From NCBI GenBank assembly GCA_018350325.1, contig JAEVLN010000027.1, positions 62,001 to 126,000 of the forward strand: 64,000 nt of DNA, in the 5' to 3' direction. Shown piece by piece: positions 1 through 12,857 of the stretch. Both the position numbers and the translations under genes were made by a program. The notes below the pieces were generated by a model, which was given only the letters and a program-made list of their open reading frames with translations, did no database searches and was not told the origin of the DNA. How positions within the stretch are numbered: position 1 is the first letter of the stretch; the number at the start of each line of letters is the position of its first letter. The DNA comes from Globodera rostochiensis (Eukaryota; Nematoda; Chromadorea; Rhabditida; Heteroderidae).

Positions 1-41
1 GAGTGGACTAAAACATGGTTTTTTTGTTGTTGCATTTTTAG

Positions 42-1676
42 GAACGGAATCCTCGCCGTGAGGACATGAACTGCGCCCAGGACTGGCCCAGCGTTTGGCC
101 CGCTGCGCAGCCCTTTCGCTCATCAGCAGTGCCGTTGCCGCTTTGGATGGGCTTTCGGCGGCGGCCGGATGTTCAGCCGCGGCATGGGCTCCTATGGCAA
201 TTTGGAGTTGCTGAAAATCCCCAACTTTTTGCACCTGACGCCGTTGCATGTGCAACGCCATAGCCAGGCTATCAAAAGTTAGCGCAATTTTCAAAAAAAA
301 ATTTTTAATTGAAAAGTTTTTGGTCGATTTCGGTCGGGGCGAAAAGAGTCGAAAAAGGATGGGCGCTTCGTCTGGATTTTTTAAAATCTTAACTTTGGCA
401 AAGAAAGGTGAAGTTTTTGAACGACTTGGATATGTTGTTATTTTTTGTTCAATATTTTGGTCTCGAAACCATTATAAACTTAAATTTTTTGCAGAATTTT
501 GCACCAAATTTCCCGAGGAGTTGAAGAAGGCGAGCACCAAAGAACAGTACACGCCGGTGCGGTTGGTCTACAGTGACTACATTCATCAAAGCACCAACAT
601 TCGGGACATTCGTGCGCGTGAAGTCACTGCACACATTCGTCTTAACTCTTTCGAGCTCAAAGTTTCTTTCTTCTTTTTTTTTTGTAGTTTTTTAAATGCA
701 GCAAAAAAGTTTCGTTTGGTTTACGGCTCTGTCAACAAAAATGGGTCCATTTTTTTGTTGTTGTATTTGACTCGGCTTTTTGGTCACTTTTTTGATTCTT
801 TTTTTCACAAATCAGAATATTTTCTTAACGTATTTTTATAGGACACTCACGCGCACAACAAATGCCGGCAGTTGCTTGGTGACCGCTACAACGAAGAGAC
901 GGACACGTTCAACATCAAATCGGACAGGTTTTTGTTGTCATTGTTTAAAAATGTGATTGATTTGAGCAATTTGGAGCCGAGTAGTGATTTTTGGCAACAA
1001 ACAAAAATGGCTAACATTCGGACTCCGAATTTCGGAGTCTGAATTTTTAGGTAAATGAGTGAGGACTGAGGTGTTGAACTCGGAATTTTGGAAAGCAAAA
1101 GCCGGTATTGATGTACCTCTGAATTTGGGTTAAACAATCCCCCTGGGCGTTGGTTGGTGGCATCTTCTCACGTCGCTGCGGGGATTGATAAATTTTTTGG
1201 AAGATTTTAAGAAATGCTTTTTGATTCAGATGCCCCCTTCGACGCCAAAATATTGACTACCTGTCCTATGTGCTCACCGCGTTGTTCCACGAATCGCATC
1301 GGATTGAAAAGTGGGAGACGTCGATGGTTCAGGAGGTTTGTTTACACAATTTCCGGGACGGACGGATGGGTTTGGGGTTTTTCCAATGGAGCACTTTTTG
1401 GGCCACGATACCCTTTACATTAATATAATAGATTTTAAACAATTTGTGGGGGCGCCTGTTTTTTGTCCAGTCGGTTCAAAAAAAATTTTATTTAAAAAAA
1501 ACTAAGATTTTGAATTTTATTATTCGATTTTAACAAATTTTGAATATAAAAATTGGGTGTCGTCTAAAGCAAATTCTCTTGTTCAGCTGTTGGCGCTAAA
1601 GGAACAGGAACGCCTGGATGCGGAGGGCGAGCCCGAGTCTGATCGGCAGGCGCAGCTGATGATGGACAGAAATTGA
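42..1676 (+). CDS. MRPS35: Mitochondrial small-subunit ribosomal protein mS35 (3' part, 5 exons)
   Basis: Component of the 28S subunit of the mitochondrial ribosome. Exons: 42-277, 495-661, 842-927, 1230-1335, 1587-1676. The residues DWPSVWP..PF..SAVPLP, then [16 protein letters not shown], then [13 protein letters not shown] follow the MRPS35 family closely in order. The 5' end, which should hold the mitochondrial presequence, lies before the window, because the first exon opens with an AG acceptor at 40-41. Splice phases agree from exon 1 to the TGA at 1674-1676. One oddity: inside exon 1, near 150-165, the frame reading PLPLWMGF does not match the downstream frame reading GNLELLK. One base is extra, or two are missing. 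This is either a consensus error or a damaged copy. Identification is by recalled family sequence, and is secure. Confidence 0.86.
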
Positions 1677-1904
1677 TCGATTTGAGTTTCAATCAATCGA
1701 TTTGCGTTCCGATTTTCATTTTTACCTCCTGATTGTAGGGAAGAATTTGATTATATATTTTTGATTTGCCAACATTTTTTAAACGCTTTGGTTGTTATCC
1801 AACTTATTTGCTTATTCACATTTTCTCAGTTTTTGATCATTTTCCCCAGGCGAATATTCCCACAAACAGAGCGCACTGTTTTGCTGCACTGCTTGGTAAA
1901 CAAG

Positions 1905-4900
1905 ATGGGCTCCCGATTCAAGCCGAAGCCGTGCCTGAACGTCCACTCCGAATTCCTGGTGAGGATCAGTTTTATGAATCTTAAAGCCTAAACGGGACCA
2001 GGGTAGAGGTTGCTGGTGTTGTTCCCATGGAATTCGGGTTTTTTTATAAATCGGGGGCGTGGCTCTTCTGGTGCTCATCTAAATTCTCCGTCCACCCCGG
2101 TCTTTGATTTAACGCTTCGCGGCTTCACAGGCCTATTTTTTTGTTCGATACCCAACCAAGAAAAAAAAATGCTTTTAATTGAGTATCAAAAATTTAAATG
2201 GCAATTATTGGGCTTGGTTTTTACAACAATTAATCCAGGTCTATCTGTGGAATGTTCCTGTCGGTTTGGCCGGACGCGAGCTCAAGTCCAAAATTGGCTC
2301 GCAAATTGGCGTGGTCAGAAAATGGATTAAGAGATTAATTTTTTTAAAACTCACTGTTTTTTTAGGTACGTTTCATTGAGACGTTCGAGGTGATTCTTTT
2401 GTGACGAACTTTTTAGCAAACAACAAATCGTTCCAAATTTGGCCATTCCCCGTTGTTTACAGGCATGGAACTATCGTCCGTCTGGTCACATCATTCTCGA
2501 GTTCGGCTCGTACGCTTCGGTGGAGTTCTTTGTGGAGATGATGGCGGCCGAGCGCATTCCCTACTTGCAAAAGCCCATCGGCTTTCAGGACCTGATCACG
2601 GTCTTTGATTTTTTTAAGTTCTTTTGGAATTTAGGTACTTTTCCGTTATGCAGCCGCACATTAAAATTTAAAAAAAAAGGTCAAAAAAAAGCGCGCTGAA
2701 CATTCAAAGCAGCGCTGCAACTATTTTGGCGGCATAAAAGCAACAATTCGCGACAAAATATACGCTAGCAAGATTGAATGTTCAGCGCGCTTTTTTTTTG
2801 ACCTTTTTTTAAAATTTTAATGTGCGGATGCATAACGGAAAAGTACCGGAATTTAGATTAAAATTATGCCTGATTTTGTTTTTATTCAAAAAAATTGTAT
2901 TTGCAGTGCGGGCGTCGCCAATTCTTCGAGCTGGTATACCGCGACACGGGCGTGGATTTGTTGGGCTGCGATGGCCACGTAAGAACAAAAAGTTTATTTG
3001 TGAAAAATTGATGACTGAACTAAAAAATAAAATTTTCCCTGTGGGTTTTACTGCATGTTTGTCTTTTTCGAGCGAGGCATTTAGGATATTTCGCAATTTA
3101 GTCGTATCTGGACCACTCTATTCTAAATATGAATTAAAATGATGAATTTTTGTTTAATTTTCGAAGAAAATTGCGCATTTCTTTCAGCCGCCGTCAAATG
3201 ACTGGAACCGGCAGCGACCGCGCGGGATGGCCGTCCGCAGTGCGCTCGGCGGCGACTCTGGCGGTGCTTACAAATTTTTGGGGTTTTCAAATTTCCAAAA
3301 AAAAAAATAAGGCGCAAAATTTTGCCTATTTTTTGGACACCGTTCCGGTTCCCTGCAAAACTCAATTCGGAGCACACGTTTAAATTTGGAATTTCTTCTT
3401 CATATCGGACTGTTTATGGCAACCACTTCTGCTGTGTTATTTGTGTTTATATGTTGTACTGCTTCAGCTTCACGGTGGAAGCCGTACGCGCGCGAGGGGA
3501 CACGCGGCGGCAACAACAGCAGCATGCGTCGTCGTTCGCAGTCGCCGTCGCCAACGCGGGACTTGGGCCCGTTTCCGCGCGCCTCGGCCGGTGACCGCAG
3601 TGGCAGTGGCGGCGCTCTTCGACGAGTAAATTTTTCTCTAAATTTTTTTCGGTACACCAGAGGCCTCCGCCCGTAGGAATTGATTGATTTAATTTTGAAT
3701 GTTGTTGGGATGTGATTCCCTCAGCCCTTCCTGTAAAGAAATCTAAAAAATAATATGGTAAAAACTAAACTGGACGGATGGGAGAAGAGCCGTACAGAAC
3801 CTGGACGTCCGCCAGTTCTCGGCTCGAAAATTTAAACATTTGACCTGGGCTTTCAAAATTTTGGGTTTATGCAAAGTCGCAATACCTGAAACAAAATTGC
3901 TGGGCTTTGAATTTTTGGGCTTTTTATTAGCATTCCGGTTCACACACTCGTTTTCTAGATTCCGGCCCATGTCGCGGGGTTTTTTAAAATAAAAATAAAA
4001 TAAAAATGCAAATTCTCTTACATTCATTTCTCTCGGCTCTCTTTTCGCTCATTTGTATTTTTTGTCTTTCCCATTGTTTGGTCCGTAGCAAAAAAAAAAA
4101 GATTTTTTTTTTCTTTAAATTTACGCTTATGTTATCTTTCAAAATTCTCAATTCCTTCTGGCTACGGGCCTCTGTGGTATATGCTTAAAAAAGTTCTATT
4201 TATTATTCAAATTTTGCCCATTTTTTGTATCGCATTAACTCCCCTTGGGGGATGAAGCCAGTACAACAAAATTACAAAAGGAATTTTCACTTAAATCAAA
4301 AAAAAAAGTTTCGTTTTTTGTGTTTCACCCCCAACCGATGGGAGCACTACTGGCTTCGTTTTCCCCAAAGCTTCCACCAATATACGGTCACACACGCGAC
4401 GCACATTTCCTGACTTATTGTGTATTTATTGATGAACGTTATTTTTTAATTAAAAGTACGAATCCGGCGGTCGCACAACCGGTGGTGGTGATGCTTCAAC
4501 CTCTAACGGCGCCGGCGGCAACTCCTTTCGTCATTACTGATTTTGTTGATGTGTAAAACAACAACAGAAACAACATACGGATGTGCTGCTGCTGATTAAT
4601 TAGTGACCGACCGACCAGCATTATTCCCTCTTCCCCCAATTTCCTCTTCCTTTTTATGAGATTTCCTTTTCGTCCGTCCGCCCGTTCTCTCCATGCCACA
4701 CACAATCAATCTCTCTTCTGTTTCTGGCACGAATCTGCTCCTCCTACTGCTGTTTTTGTTTTGTTCGTCATATACACAATATTTTTACTTTACAATGTGT
4801 CAAAAAGCAATTCTCTCCCACTTCCTCCAGAAAAATTTTTTCTCAACATTGCTGCTTCTACTATACTGCTGTTAACCTCTCTGTTTCACTCTATTTTATT

Positions 4901-7900
4901 TGTGAATTTATGACATATATTTGATGTGCAAAGCGCGCAATAAAAAAATATTCCAAATTGAATTAAGCGATCGCTTGCGGAGCAATTTTAATCGTTCGTC
5001 AAGAATGTAACTGATCAGAAAGTTTTTTTCAATCAAATTCAATTGCATGATTTGAAGGAACCATGGGATCAGAGCACACAAATCACCCTGATTCGGATTC
5101 CGTATCCGGGGCTCCTCCGACCGGTTTTTTTCGGAAATTAAGATCTCCTGAATTTCCCGGAAAATTTTTTTTTGAAAATTTCATTCTTAAGTCCCGGGAT
5201 ATTTGGAAATGCCGCCTCTACACTTGGATTGTACGGCCGGAAGTCCCGAATTTTTAAAAATAGTTCCCTTTGTTTTTGCCACAGTTTCTTTGGAGCACAG
5301 TGACGGGGCGCGCGCACATTTTGACCATTGACGAGCTGGGCATACGCAACACCGCTGGAGGGGATCGGAAGCCGCCTGGCGCCCGTGGGGAAGAGATTGA
5401 GGACGGCGAAATTGTAGAGGAAGTACAGCAGCAGAAGGAGAGCGAAATTGAGGTGAAGCAGCAGTTTGGCAAACGTGACGCAATTTTGCCCAATACGCTG
5501 CCCACCCCCTCCCCTTCCTCCCCCCTACCCCCTCGAAACTGGACGTGTTTCATTCAGTCAGCCACTGGTCGAACCGGTTCGAAACGCGTTTACTGCAAAG
5601 CGTTTTGAACATCGAAAAGATTTACATAATTTGTTGTGGTAAAAACCCGAGTTTGGGCATTCCATTTTCTAAATCACGCAAAAAATATTTTCACAGTATC
5701 AATTCGCTAATAAGGTTGAGGAGGGCGAAATCGTCGTGCCGGAGGCGGGGGAGGACGACTCACCGCCGCCTGTTCCGAAACGGCACAATTACAGCGGTGG
5801 CGCCGGCAGTCGCAACAATTTATGCCGACGACCATCGACGGATGATGATGGCTCCCGATCACCACCACCACCGACGGGTGTGTGTGAAGATGAAAATTTT
5901 GAAAAAATTCATTTTCACGGGGGGGAGGGTGTTTTTTTTGCCACCTCCCGTTTTTGTGAATATTTTTAAGCAATTTTCAGTTTCCTCTTCCACCAATCAG
6001 CAGAGGAGCTTTTCCCGTGAGCTGCAGCAGCGGTTGCAGGCGTTGTTCGGCCCGCCGCCGTCGGCGCCATCGACGCCGGCAGCGCCCACTCTTCCTTTTC
6101 CGCCAATGCACCATCGACCGCCGGCGCCGCCGCCATTGTCGTCGTTTAGCGGCCGACCGCCTCCGCCGTTGCAGGTCAGCCCCAACCCCGGCATTTTTCA
6201 TATCTCGTTGACCTTTTTGCAAACATTTTTTTCAGGCTTTTGGCACCAGGCCCGCGGCTGCCGCCGTTGCACCACCACCACACGTCGTTGTATTCCGCTC
6301 ACAAAGCGCGTGAGCAGCAGCAGCAACAGAAGCTGCACCACCACCATCATCGTTTTCATCGTCAGCAGAACAACGCTGGCACCACTGGCACAATAAAGAA
6401 CACTTATTGGGTGGGAAAGCGTCCGGCCGCTTTTTCTCGTTTTTTAATTGATTCCATTCGTTTATTTTTTTGGCACTTTTGACTTCAAAGTTTGATAATC
6501 TTCGGGCTTTTTGAATACATTTTTGTTCATTTATGTTCTGAAGTGTAACAACAACAACCACATTGGCAATGGCAACAGCATCAGACGGGTCGGCGACTGC
6601 AACGGCGGCGGCGCCGTTTACCAACATAACGGCGTTCGTCGAAACAGTAACAATGACGGCAACAACAACTATTTCAACGCCGACAACAACAACGGCGGTA
6701 ACAGGCGGCGGCACAGTTTTGGCGCTGGCGTCGGCAGCGATGCCGTCGTTGGCAAAAAGAAGAAACGGCATGAGAGGAGGCATGTTGTGTTTTGGCGGTG
6801 AGAACAATAATGATTGTGTGTGTTTAATTAATTAGGCAGCGTCAACGCGCTGCCGGTGGTCGCCAGAACAGTCGGTGGCACAATGATGGCAAAACTGGTG
6901 CTGCACCGCCAACGGTGCACGACGACGACGAGGTGGTGGGCTGGCCTTTTTTTGGTGTTGAAATTTGTGAATTGAAACAATTATTTGAACAAAATACACA
7001 AGGTGATCACGCTCGGCTCGGACTCGGACAACAACGGGAATGTGAGTGCCGGCAGCGGCTCCGGCATGTCGGCACCGCCGGCGGACATTGCCGGCTGTGG
7101 CACTACCACAACCAGCAGCAGCAGCTTTTTTCCGTCTTCGTCGGCAGCATTCTCCTCCTCCTCCAACAACAACAATCACTCCTCCTCAAACTCTTCGCTG
7201 TTCAGCTCCGCCCCGCGCGCTGCTGACGCTGCAGCACTGTGCCGTGGTCTGATGGATGTGTCATTGCCGCAGATTAACGACGATGACGACGATACCGATA
7301 TGAAGGAGGTGTGGTAGTGATGTCAAATAATCAGGGATCTCTGATCGATTTTTGGATCGATGCCAAAAGCGTTCGATTATAATGTCGTCGTTTAGGCAAG
7401 CGGGGGACCATCCATTGAACTGGTTTTTCTTACACACATGGAAAATTTTGATCAGTTTTCAGATCAATCGAAGCGCGGCTGGCCATAATATGATGATCAT
7501 CAACAACACTAAAAAACAACAACAAAAAATTGTTGTTGTAGTTGATGATGAAGAGGAGTTGTACTGGGACGATTTTGAGCTGGTCGAGCACGGCTTCGAG
7601 AACAACGTCATTGGTGCCGCCAGCGGCGGCGGACTGGCACAGGTGCCATCATCGACTAATTCCTCCATGCCGACCACACCAGCGGCGGCAACAACAACGG
7701 CAATAGCGAACAGTTCAGACCTTCAACCGACAGTGGCGCCTGTGCAAAGCGATGGGCCATCGACTGAACAGCGGCATCAACATGACGAAAGAAGGTGGAT
7801 TGGAGGGGACCAAAACTTGGGGAGGCTTTCTGACCTTTTTTCCAGCAGAAATGAACGGCGAAAGCGTCGCCGCCGGCGACGACGATGCGCTGCAGTTGGC

Positions 7901-10001
7901 GGAGGAGGAGCGCGAGATCGCGCGGCTGTTGGACAACGACGACGACGGCGACAATGCTGCTGCTGTTGATCAACAGCAAGGCGAGCGGAGTACGACGATG
8001 ACGGAGGCGTACGACGATTTGCAGTTGTTGGACGAGAGTATTTTGAACGACGACGAGGTCGAAGAGGGCAATAGAAAAGTGGGCCTATTTAATTTGAGGG
8101 CCTAAGCCGCAATATTTATAACCAAATTTTCAGAACATTATTGACGGCATGGAGTCGCGCCAGCAGCAGAAGGAGGAGGAGGGCCAAGAAATGGGGGAGG
8201 ACAACGACCCCGACGAGGTCAACATGGTAATGTTTGGGGACATATATTATTGTTAGGGCTGGTTTTTTAGTCTTTTTACTATTTTTTCCTGAACGCCGTT
8301 TTGCTCTGAAAAGCACGAAAATCGAGTTTTTAGAGTACAGCGATCGGGTTTTTGCGAGTTTTTTGTGACTATTTTTAGTCTTTTATTTTTTGATGACAAA
8401 AATGACAAAAATGGAACTTAAATGACTATTTTGGGTTTGTTCGGTAAATTCCTTAAGAAAAAGCAATAAAACCGAAAACGCACCCCCCCCCCCCCCCCCC
8501 TCCCCGCCCCAATGATCGAGTTTTTCAACTTTTCAAAAAAATGCACCTCTAAAATAGATTTAAGTCGAGACAAAAATTCTGCCAGCCAAAAAATGGAATT
8601 TTTTAAAACTAAATATTTTAAATTTTTTGACTGAATTGTTTTGAATTTAAATTTATCACAAAAATTAATAAATATCGCGAAAAAAATTTTTTTGACCAGT
8701 TTACACCCCTAAATCTGGCACTTTTTAGTGATTATTTTGACCTTTTTTAGTGACTATTTTAGCCCTTTTAAGGGATTATTTGACAGACTATTTTAATGTT
8801 TTTAATGACTAAAAATCCAGCCTTAATTATTGTATTGTATAAGCATATTATTTATTTAATTGAAAAACTTATTGAATTTTTGTTGTGCGGTCTTTTTTAC
8901 GTTTTTTTTCAGTCAATTCGCTGCATGTCGCTGATGTCGTTGAACTGCGATGACAGCGAGGAGAACAACGAGTACCGTGTGCTGGAGATCACCAATGTTG
9001 GGGGTTTTTCAAAATATTTTTTTTGTATTGATCAAAAAGGCCGGAATTTCGATATATCCGGGGTGTTGGGGACGGCACTGGCCGTCTGTGGAGATTGTGC
9101 GGGATCGGGGACCGGAAATTGATTTTCTGGCGGCGACAAAATCACGAAAACACTGCTGTCCGGCCTCAAGTGGCCGGTATCTTCAGAATTTATGAGACGG
9201 ACTTGGCCCAAAAATCCCGAAAATGCATTCAGCAGCCCCCCCCCAAGTCGGGGGGTTTCAAAAATGTCCCGTTCTTGGGGGGGGGGGGGATGGATTCAGA
9301 ATCCGCAACTTTACCCGGACGCGGGAGACAAAAAAATTATTGGTTCTCCGTGTTCAAATGCGCATGCATTTTTGAATGTTTGTTGTTGCGCATTTGATCC
9401 TTGAGGACCGTAAATCAAAGAAAGCAGAGCACTCTAAAAGCGCACTGATCTGAAAATGATCAGAAATTCCCGCTCCCATCGCGCGCACGCATTACAAAAA
9501 AAAAATGACGCGCGTGATGAACTCACAGTGCGGGTATTTGGCGGCGGCCATTAAAAGTGCACAAAATGACAACGACAAATACATTTTATGTATTTATATC
9601 AGAGAAACCCCAACAATTAAAAGGCATTTTGTCCGTGTGACCTTTTGAACGCGGGGACCTTTTGTTCGTGGGACGTTTTGTACACGGACGAAAACGAACA
9701 CAAATTGTTTTCGATTTAAATAATAAAAATGGGGCTTTTTAAATATTAAGAACCAATTTCTCACGCCCTTCCCCTCAAAAAACAGTTATGCCACGGCTAC
9801 TCACTGGACGCCATTCGTGAGCAGCTGCAACAGGCGATTGGCGATGTGCCATGTGCGGTGCACGTTACGTCTACGCACGCGCGTTTCCACTGCGAGTGCG
9901 GCGCGCAGCGTGCCGCCCGCTTTCTTGTTGACGAGTTGGACGCTGCGCGACGCGAGCAACTTCTGGGCCCCGCGCCGGAGTTCATCGCCAGCGTTGGGTG
10001 A
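1905..10001 (+). CDS. Large low-complexity acidic/Asn-Gln-Pro-rich protein with RRM-like ends, ~19 exons
   Basis: Not recognised by name. Exons joined by phase: 1905-1958, 2239-2310, 2366-2389, 2463-2600, 2907-2978, 3188-3263, 3468-3625, 5285-5452, 5697-5877, 5981-6174, 6236-6410, 6544-6797, 6836-6932, 7003-7308, 7463-7794, ~7850-8078, 8134-8226, 8913-8996, 9786-10001. The start (MGSRFKPKP) is the first in-frame ATG and an upstream exon is possible. Exons 2-4 read like an RRM fold: VYLWNVP strand, then PSGHIILEF in the RNP-1 position. The middle is an SPSPTR stretch, poly-Pro, His/Gln and Asn runs, then long acidic blocks. The last two exons (YRVLEITN .. HVTSTHARFHCEC) resemble the C-terminal RRM-like region of R3HCC1-type proteins, an inference only. 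Frames of neighbouring exons disagree at 6174/6236 and 7794/7850, so there may be two small indels. RNA binding is likely; pathway unknown. Confidence 0.55.
2635..2847. mobile_element. Foldback MITE with ~70-bp terminal inverted repeats (Mutator-like)
   Basis: The two ends are near-perfect reverse complements over about 70 bp. They start GTACTTTTCCGTTATGCA on the left and end GGAAAAGTACC on the right. The flanks carry a 9-bp direct duplication GGAATTTAG at 2626-2634 and 2848-2856. A 9-bp duplication with long inverted repeats fits Mutator-like non-autonomous elements. It sits in the intron between exons 4 and 5 of the RRM-like gene. It has no coding capacity. Confidence 0.88.
3626..5284 (+). 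other. Long intron of the RRM-like gene; no gene seen
   Basis: This is AT-rich sequence between exons 7 and 8 of the large gene, with phase 0 on both sides. It holds pyrimidine-rich stretches (about 4600-4880) but no exon-like reading frame, RNA gene or target-duplicated element that I can support. The other long introns, 8227-8912 and 8997-9785, are similar and hold poly-C or poly-G runs near 8484, 9236 and 9281. Confidence 0.5.
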
Positions 10002-12150
10002 CGGACGACGACATGCAGAGAAAGGGCAGAGTGTGGTGTGTATGCGTGTGCGCACAAATTAGAGAGCAGAGAAGGAGGTTTTGTAATTTGGAAAAATCGA
10101 TCAAGCATACATTCATACGGCATTTGTAGGATGTCGGAACTGTTCTTTCATACGGTATTTGTAGGATGTCGGAACTGTTCTCTTTTAAATGTGCGCGCAA
10201 ATTTTTTGTTGTTTATTTTGTTGATGGCGTCGTCGTAATAACTTTTTTTCTCATTTGTTTTTTGCTCTCAGAGATGTTTTACATATTTTTATTGCTTCTC
10301 AAACACTCTCACTCACTCAACTCAGTTATGCTTAAAAAATATTTAATTTTTTTTTTATGTTCTATTAAAATTGCATTCTATCAAAACTTCTTTTTTGTTT
10401 TGTTGGCTTCCACTTATAAACGAACGAACACTTTACTCGCGCATTTATTTTTGATTATCTGTTTTTCTTTTGTTTTTTGTTGATTTCGCATGGCAACTAA
10501 TTATATCAATTAATTTTTGAACGTATTTTTTTAATGCCCAAAAATTTGGCGTCATCGTCGTTTGTTGTTGTTCGTTGTTTCAATAAATTAATGATGCGCA
10601 CATCGAATCGTTTTGTTTCGGTCACCAAAAAAATTTATTGTGGTCAAATTTTTGCTTTACTGAGCGAATTAATGACGGCCATTTAAAAAAAAAATTTGAA
10701 GGGCGAGGCAATTGACGGACGATTCGTTCCACCTCAAAACTTTCTTTCGTTATAAATTTTTTTTGTGATGTTCATCAGTTCTGCTGGAGGCATCTTTCAA
10801 CATTTGGCTCCGTCCTTGCCCGCCCCCCCCCCCATTCCATTCCATTGAAATTATCTCTTTAAAATAATGAGAAAACAAAACAATTCAATGTTAACGGGTA
10901 GAAATGTGCAATATAAAAAAATTAGTCACCAAAAAAAGGTTGTATTGAAATTTCAAAAATCTTCGAATTCGGGTTTTCATAAATTTAGTGCAAATTTCTT
11001 AACAAAACACCACAATTTCAGCCGTCGGGCCCAGCCCTCAAAATATAAGAACCCATACAGTAAACCCAATTTAGTTAAATTATGAATACATTTTAAAATT
11101 ATTCACTAGCAAGCTTACTTCCAATTAAATGTATGACAAAAAAAAATTCAACTTGGATAAAAATAAAATTTTTTTTGGCATTTAAACATTTTCTCGGCGG
11201 CGCCTATCGGCACCTCCGACCCTAATATAATCTTAGAAAAGAAATTAAAATGAGTCATTTAACCAATTTTGAAACAATGAAAAATATACCATATAACCGA
11301 AATTTCCCGTAGCAAATTTCGCCGTCGCAAGAACTGAAAGAATTCACGCGATGATCAGAAGGCCCATGCCCACGTAAAGAATGATAGCCTTAGGGGATAT
11401 TGATCAATGATCACTGTACGCGCACCGAGACTCGAGACCGAGACTCTCGAGCATCCCTAACCTGCACAAGCAATCGCCTTAACGTTTGCTTAAAAAGAAT
11501 ATCGTAACCATTTGCATTCAAATCGGAATCTGATCACTGATCAGATTGAGTGCGGCAAACATTAGCATTGGGGCCAACTGCAGACAGTCTGTGATGCAAT
11601 TTGTGAACAAAATTCGGAAGCAAACGTTTTCCGATAATTGGGGTAGATCAAGAATATCTGCAAGAAACTAATTTGAATAATCACACAACTCCGGGGTGAG
11701 CGTGAGCCGGATCAATCCAATTGGGATGCCATTCACTCAAGCCCCACACTCGATGTTTGTGTTACTGGGAGTGTCATCAGTTGAAGCACCAGCAATGGAG
11801 TGCCGATCAAGATGTTCATCAACGAGAATGGGTTCAGGTTCAGTTTCAGCAGATGATTGCATTCGTTTGGAGTTGGCAATGCACTTGATGAATTGAAAAG
11901 GTTATTGATCAGATATTCGTTGGATATGTTGCTGCTGATGCTTTTGTTGTTGTCCGTTAGCATTTGCGTTCGGCACAGCCCGATCCCCACTCCCCACCCC
12001 CCCCCCCCAAAAGTGCTTATGACAACCAGCTCCCTCCCCTCACCCAATTTTTGAACAAGTTGAAATGTTTGAAAATATTATTTGATACCAGAATTTATGT
12101 AGGCCCAAAACAACAAAAGTAAACAGCGCAGAATGTATTTATTCAAAAGA
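10002..12150. other. Intergenic stretch with a degraded hairpin-repeat copy
   Basis: This follows the TGA of the large gene. An AATAAA lies near 10580. A copy of the dispersed GC-rich hairpin (cggcgcctatcggcacc) is at about 11200. A CTCGAGA-rich MITE relic is at 11430-11460, and poly-C tracts are near 10825 and 12000. The open frames at 11696-12050 are low-complexity and unsupported. No gene is called here. Confidence 0.4.
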
Positions 12151-12312
12151 TCATTCTGTAAAATCATCTCCAATGCAATTCACGCACATCCATTCCACAT
12201 ACCCCGAAAAACGACGTCCTTCGACTTTTTCATAAGAAACATTAAGTTTGGTCTCCGCAATAATTCCGTAAGCGCGACCATAGTAGCACCAATATAAAAA
12301 ATGCGGGAACAT
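12151..12312 (-). CDS. Possible terminal exon of an unidentified Cys-containing protein
   Basis: On the minus strand an acceptor (caacag) at 12313-12318 is followed by an open frame. It reads MFPHFLYWCYYGRAYG, then a stretch ending MCVNCIGDDFTE, and a stop at 12151-12153. An AATAAA on the same strand (12138-12143) lies just beyond the stop, as expected for a last exon. The composition looks like protein rather than repeat, with four cysteines. I see no convincing upstream exon. A longer frame on the same strand (12180-12419) overlaps it but lacks splice and poly-A support. The family is unknown and this may be a chance frame. Confidence 0.3.
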   Translation of the reverse strand: MFPHFLYWCYYGRAYGIIAETKLNVSYEKVEGRRFSGYVEWMCVNCIGDDFTE

Positions 12313-12857
12313 CTGTTGATTCTTTTTTGAACTTTTAAAGTGAGTTTCGGGAGTGCCGAATGCTTACAAGAAGCTCCAAAAAAGAATAGTTGTTTTAAAC
12401 AATTTAAGCAATTGGTCAAAATTTTCTCGTCGGATTTTAAAGAGAGATTTGTCGTTTTATTTTAAGGAAGCGCTGTTTTCTAATCATTAAATGGGTAGGC
12501 TTTTTGCTTTAAAATGGCCATCGATCAGTTAAAACAGACAATTAGTTTACCGGCTTTGTTTGCCATCGCTGGTAAGTTCGTAAGTGCGCCGGTTTTTATT
12601 GCCACATTTGCCACAGACAAAATAAACCAAAACCGCGTGGTGCAGCGTATCCTGCAGCGGCTGTAAATTAATTTTGAATTATATAAAATATTTTTTGCCG
12701 TTAACTAAAACTCCGCCATTAATTCCAGAGGCTGCAATAGCAATTTTTGCGGTGTTGATTTTAAATTTGTTTCCTTCAATTGCATTTTAACGGCACAATT
12801 GTGCTGGAACCCGCAGCCACAGGGAGGGACTGGCGTCCAGTCCGCAGGGTTCGATGA

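Noticed and set aside
2239..2600. Mitochondrial ribosomal protein L16, from the KS.IG..IG.. and SGHIILEFG similarity.
   Set aside because: Joining the exons by phase gives an RRM-like order instead. The GGGKG motif and the rest of L16 are absent.
3415..3676. A frame starting MATTSAVLFVFICCTASA that looks like a secreted protein.
   Set aside because: The hydrophobic part coincides with a pyrimidine-rich intron end and an AG acceptor at 3466-3467. From there the frame continues the RRM-like gene in the correct phase.
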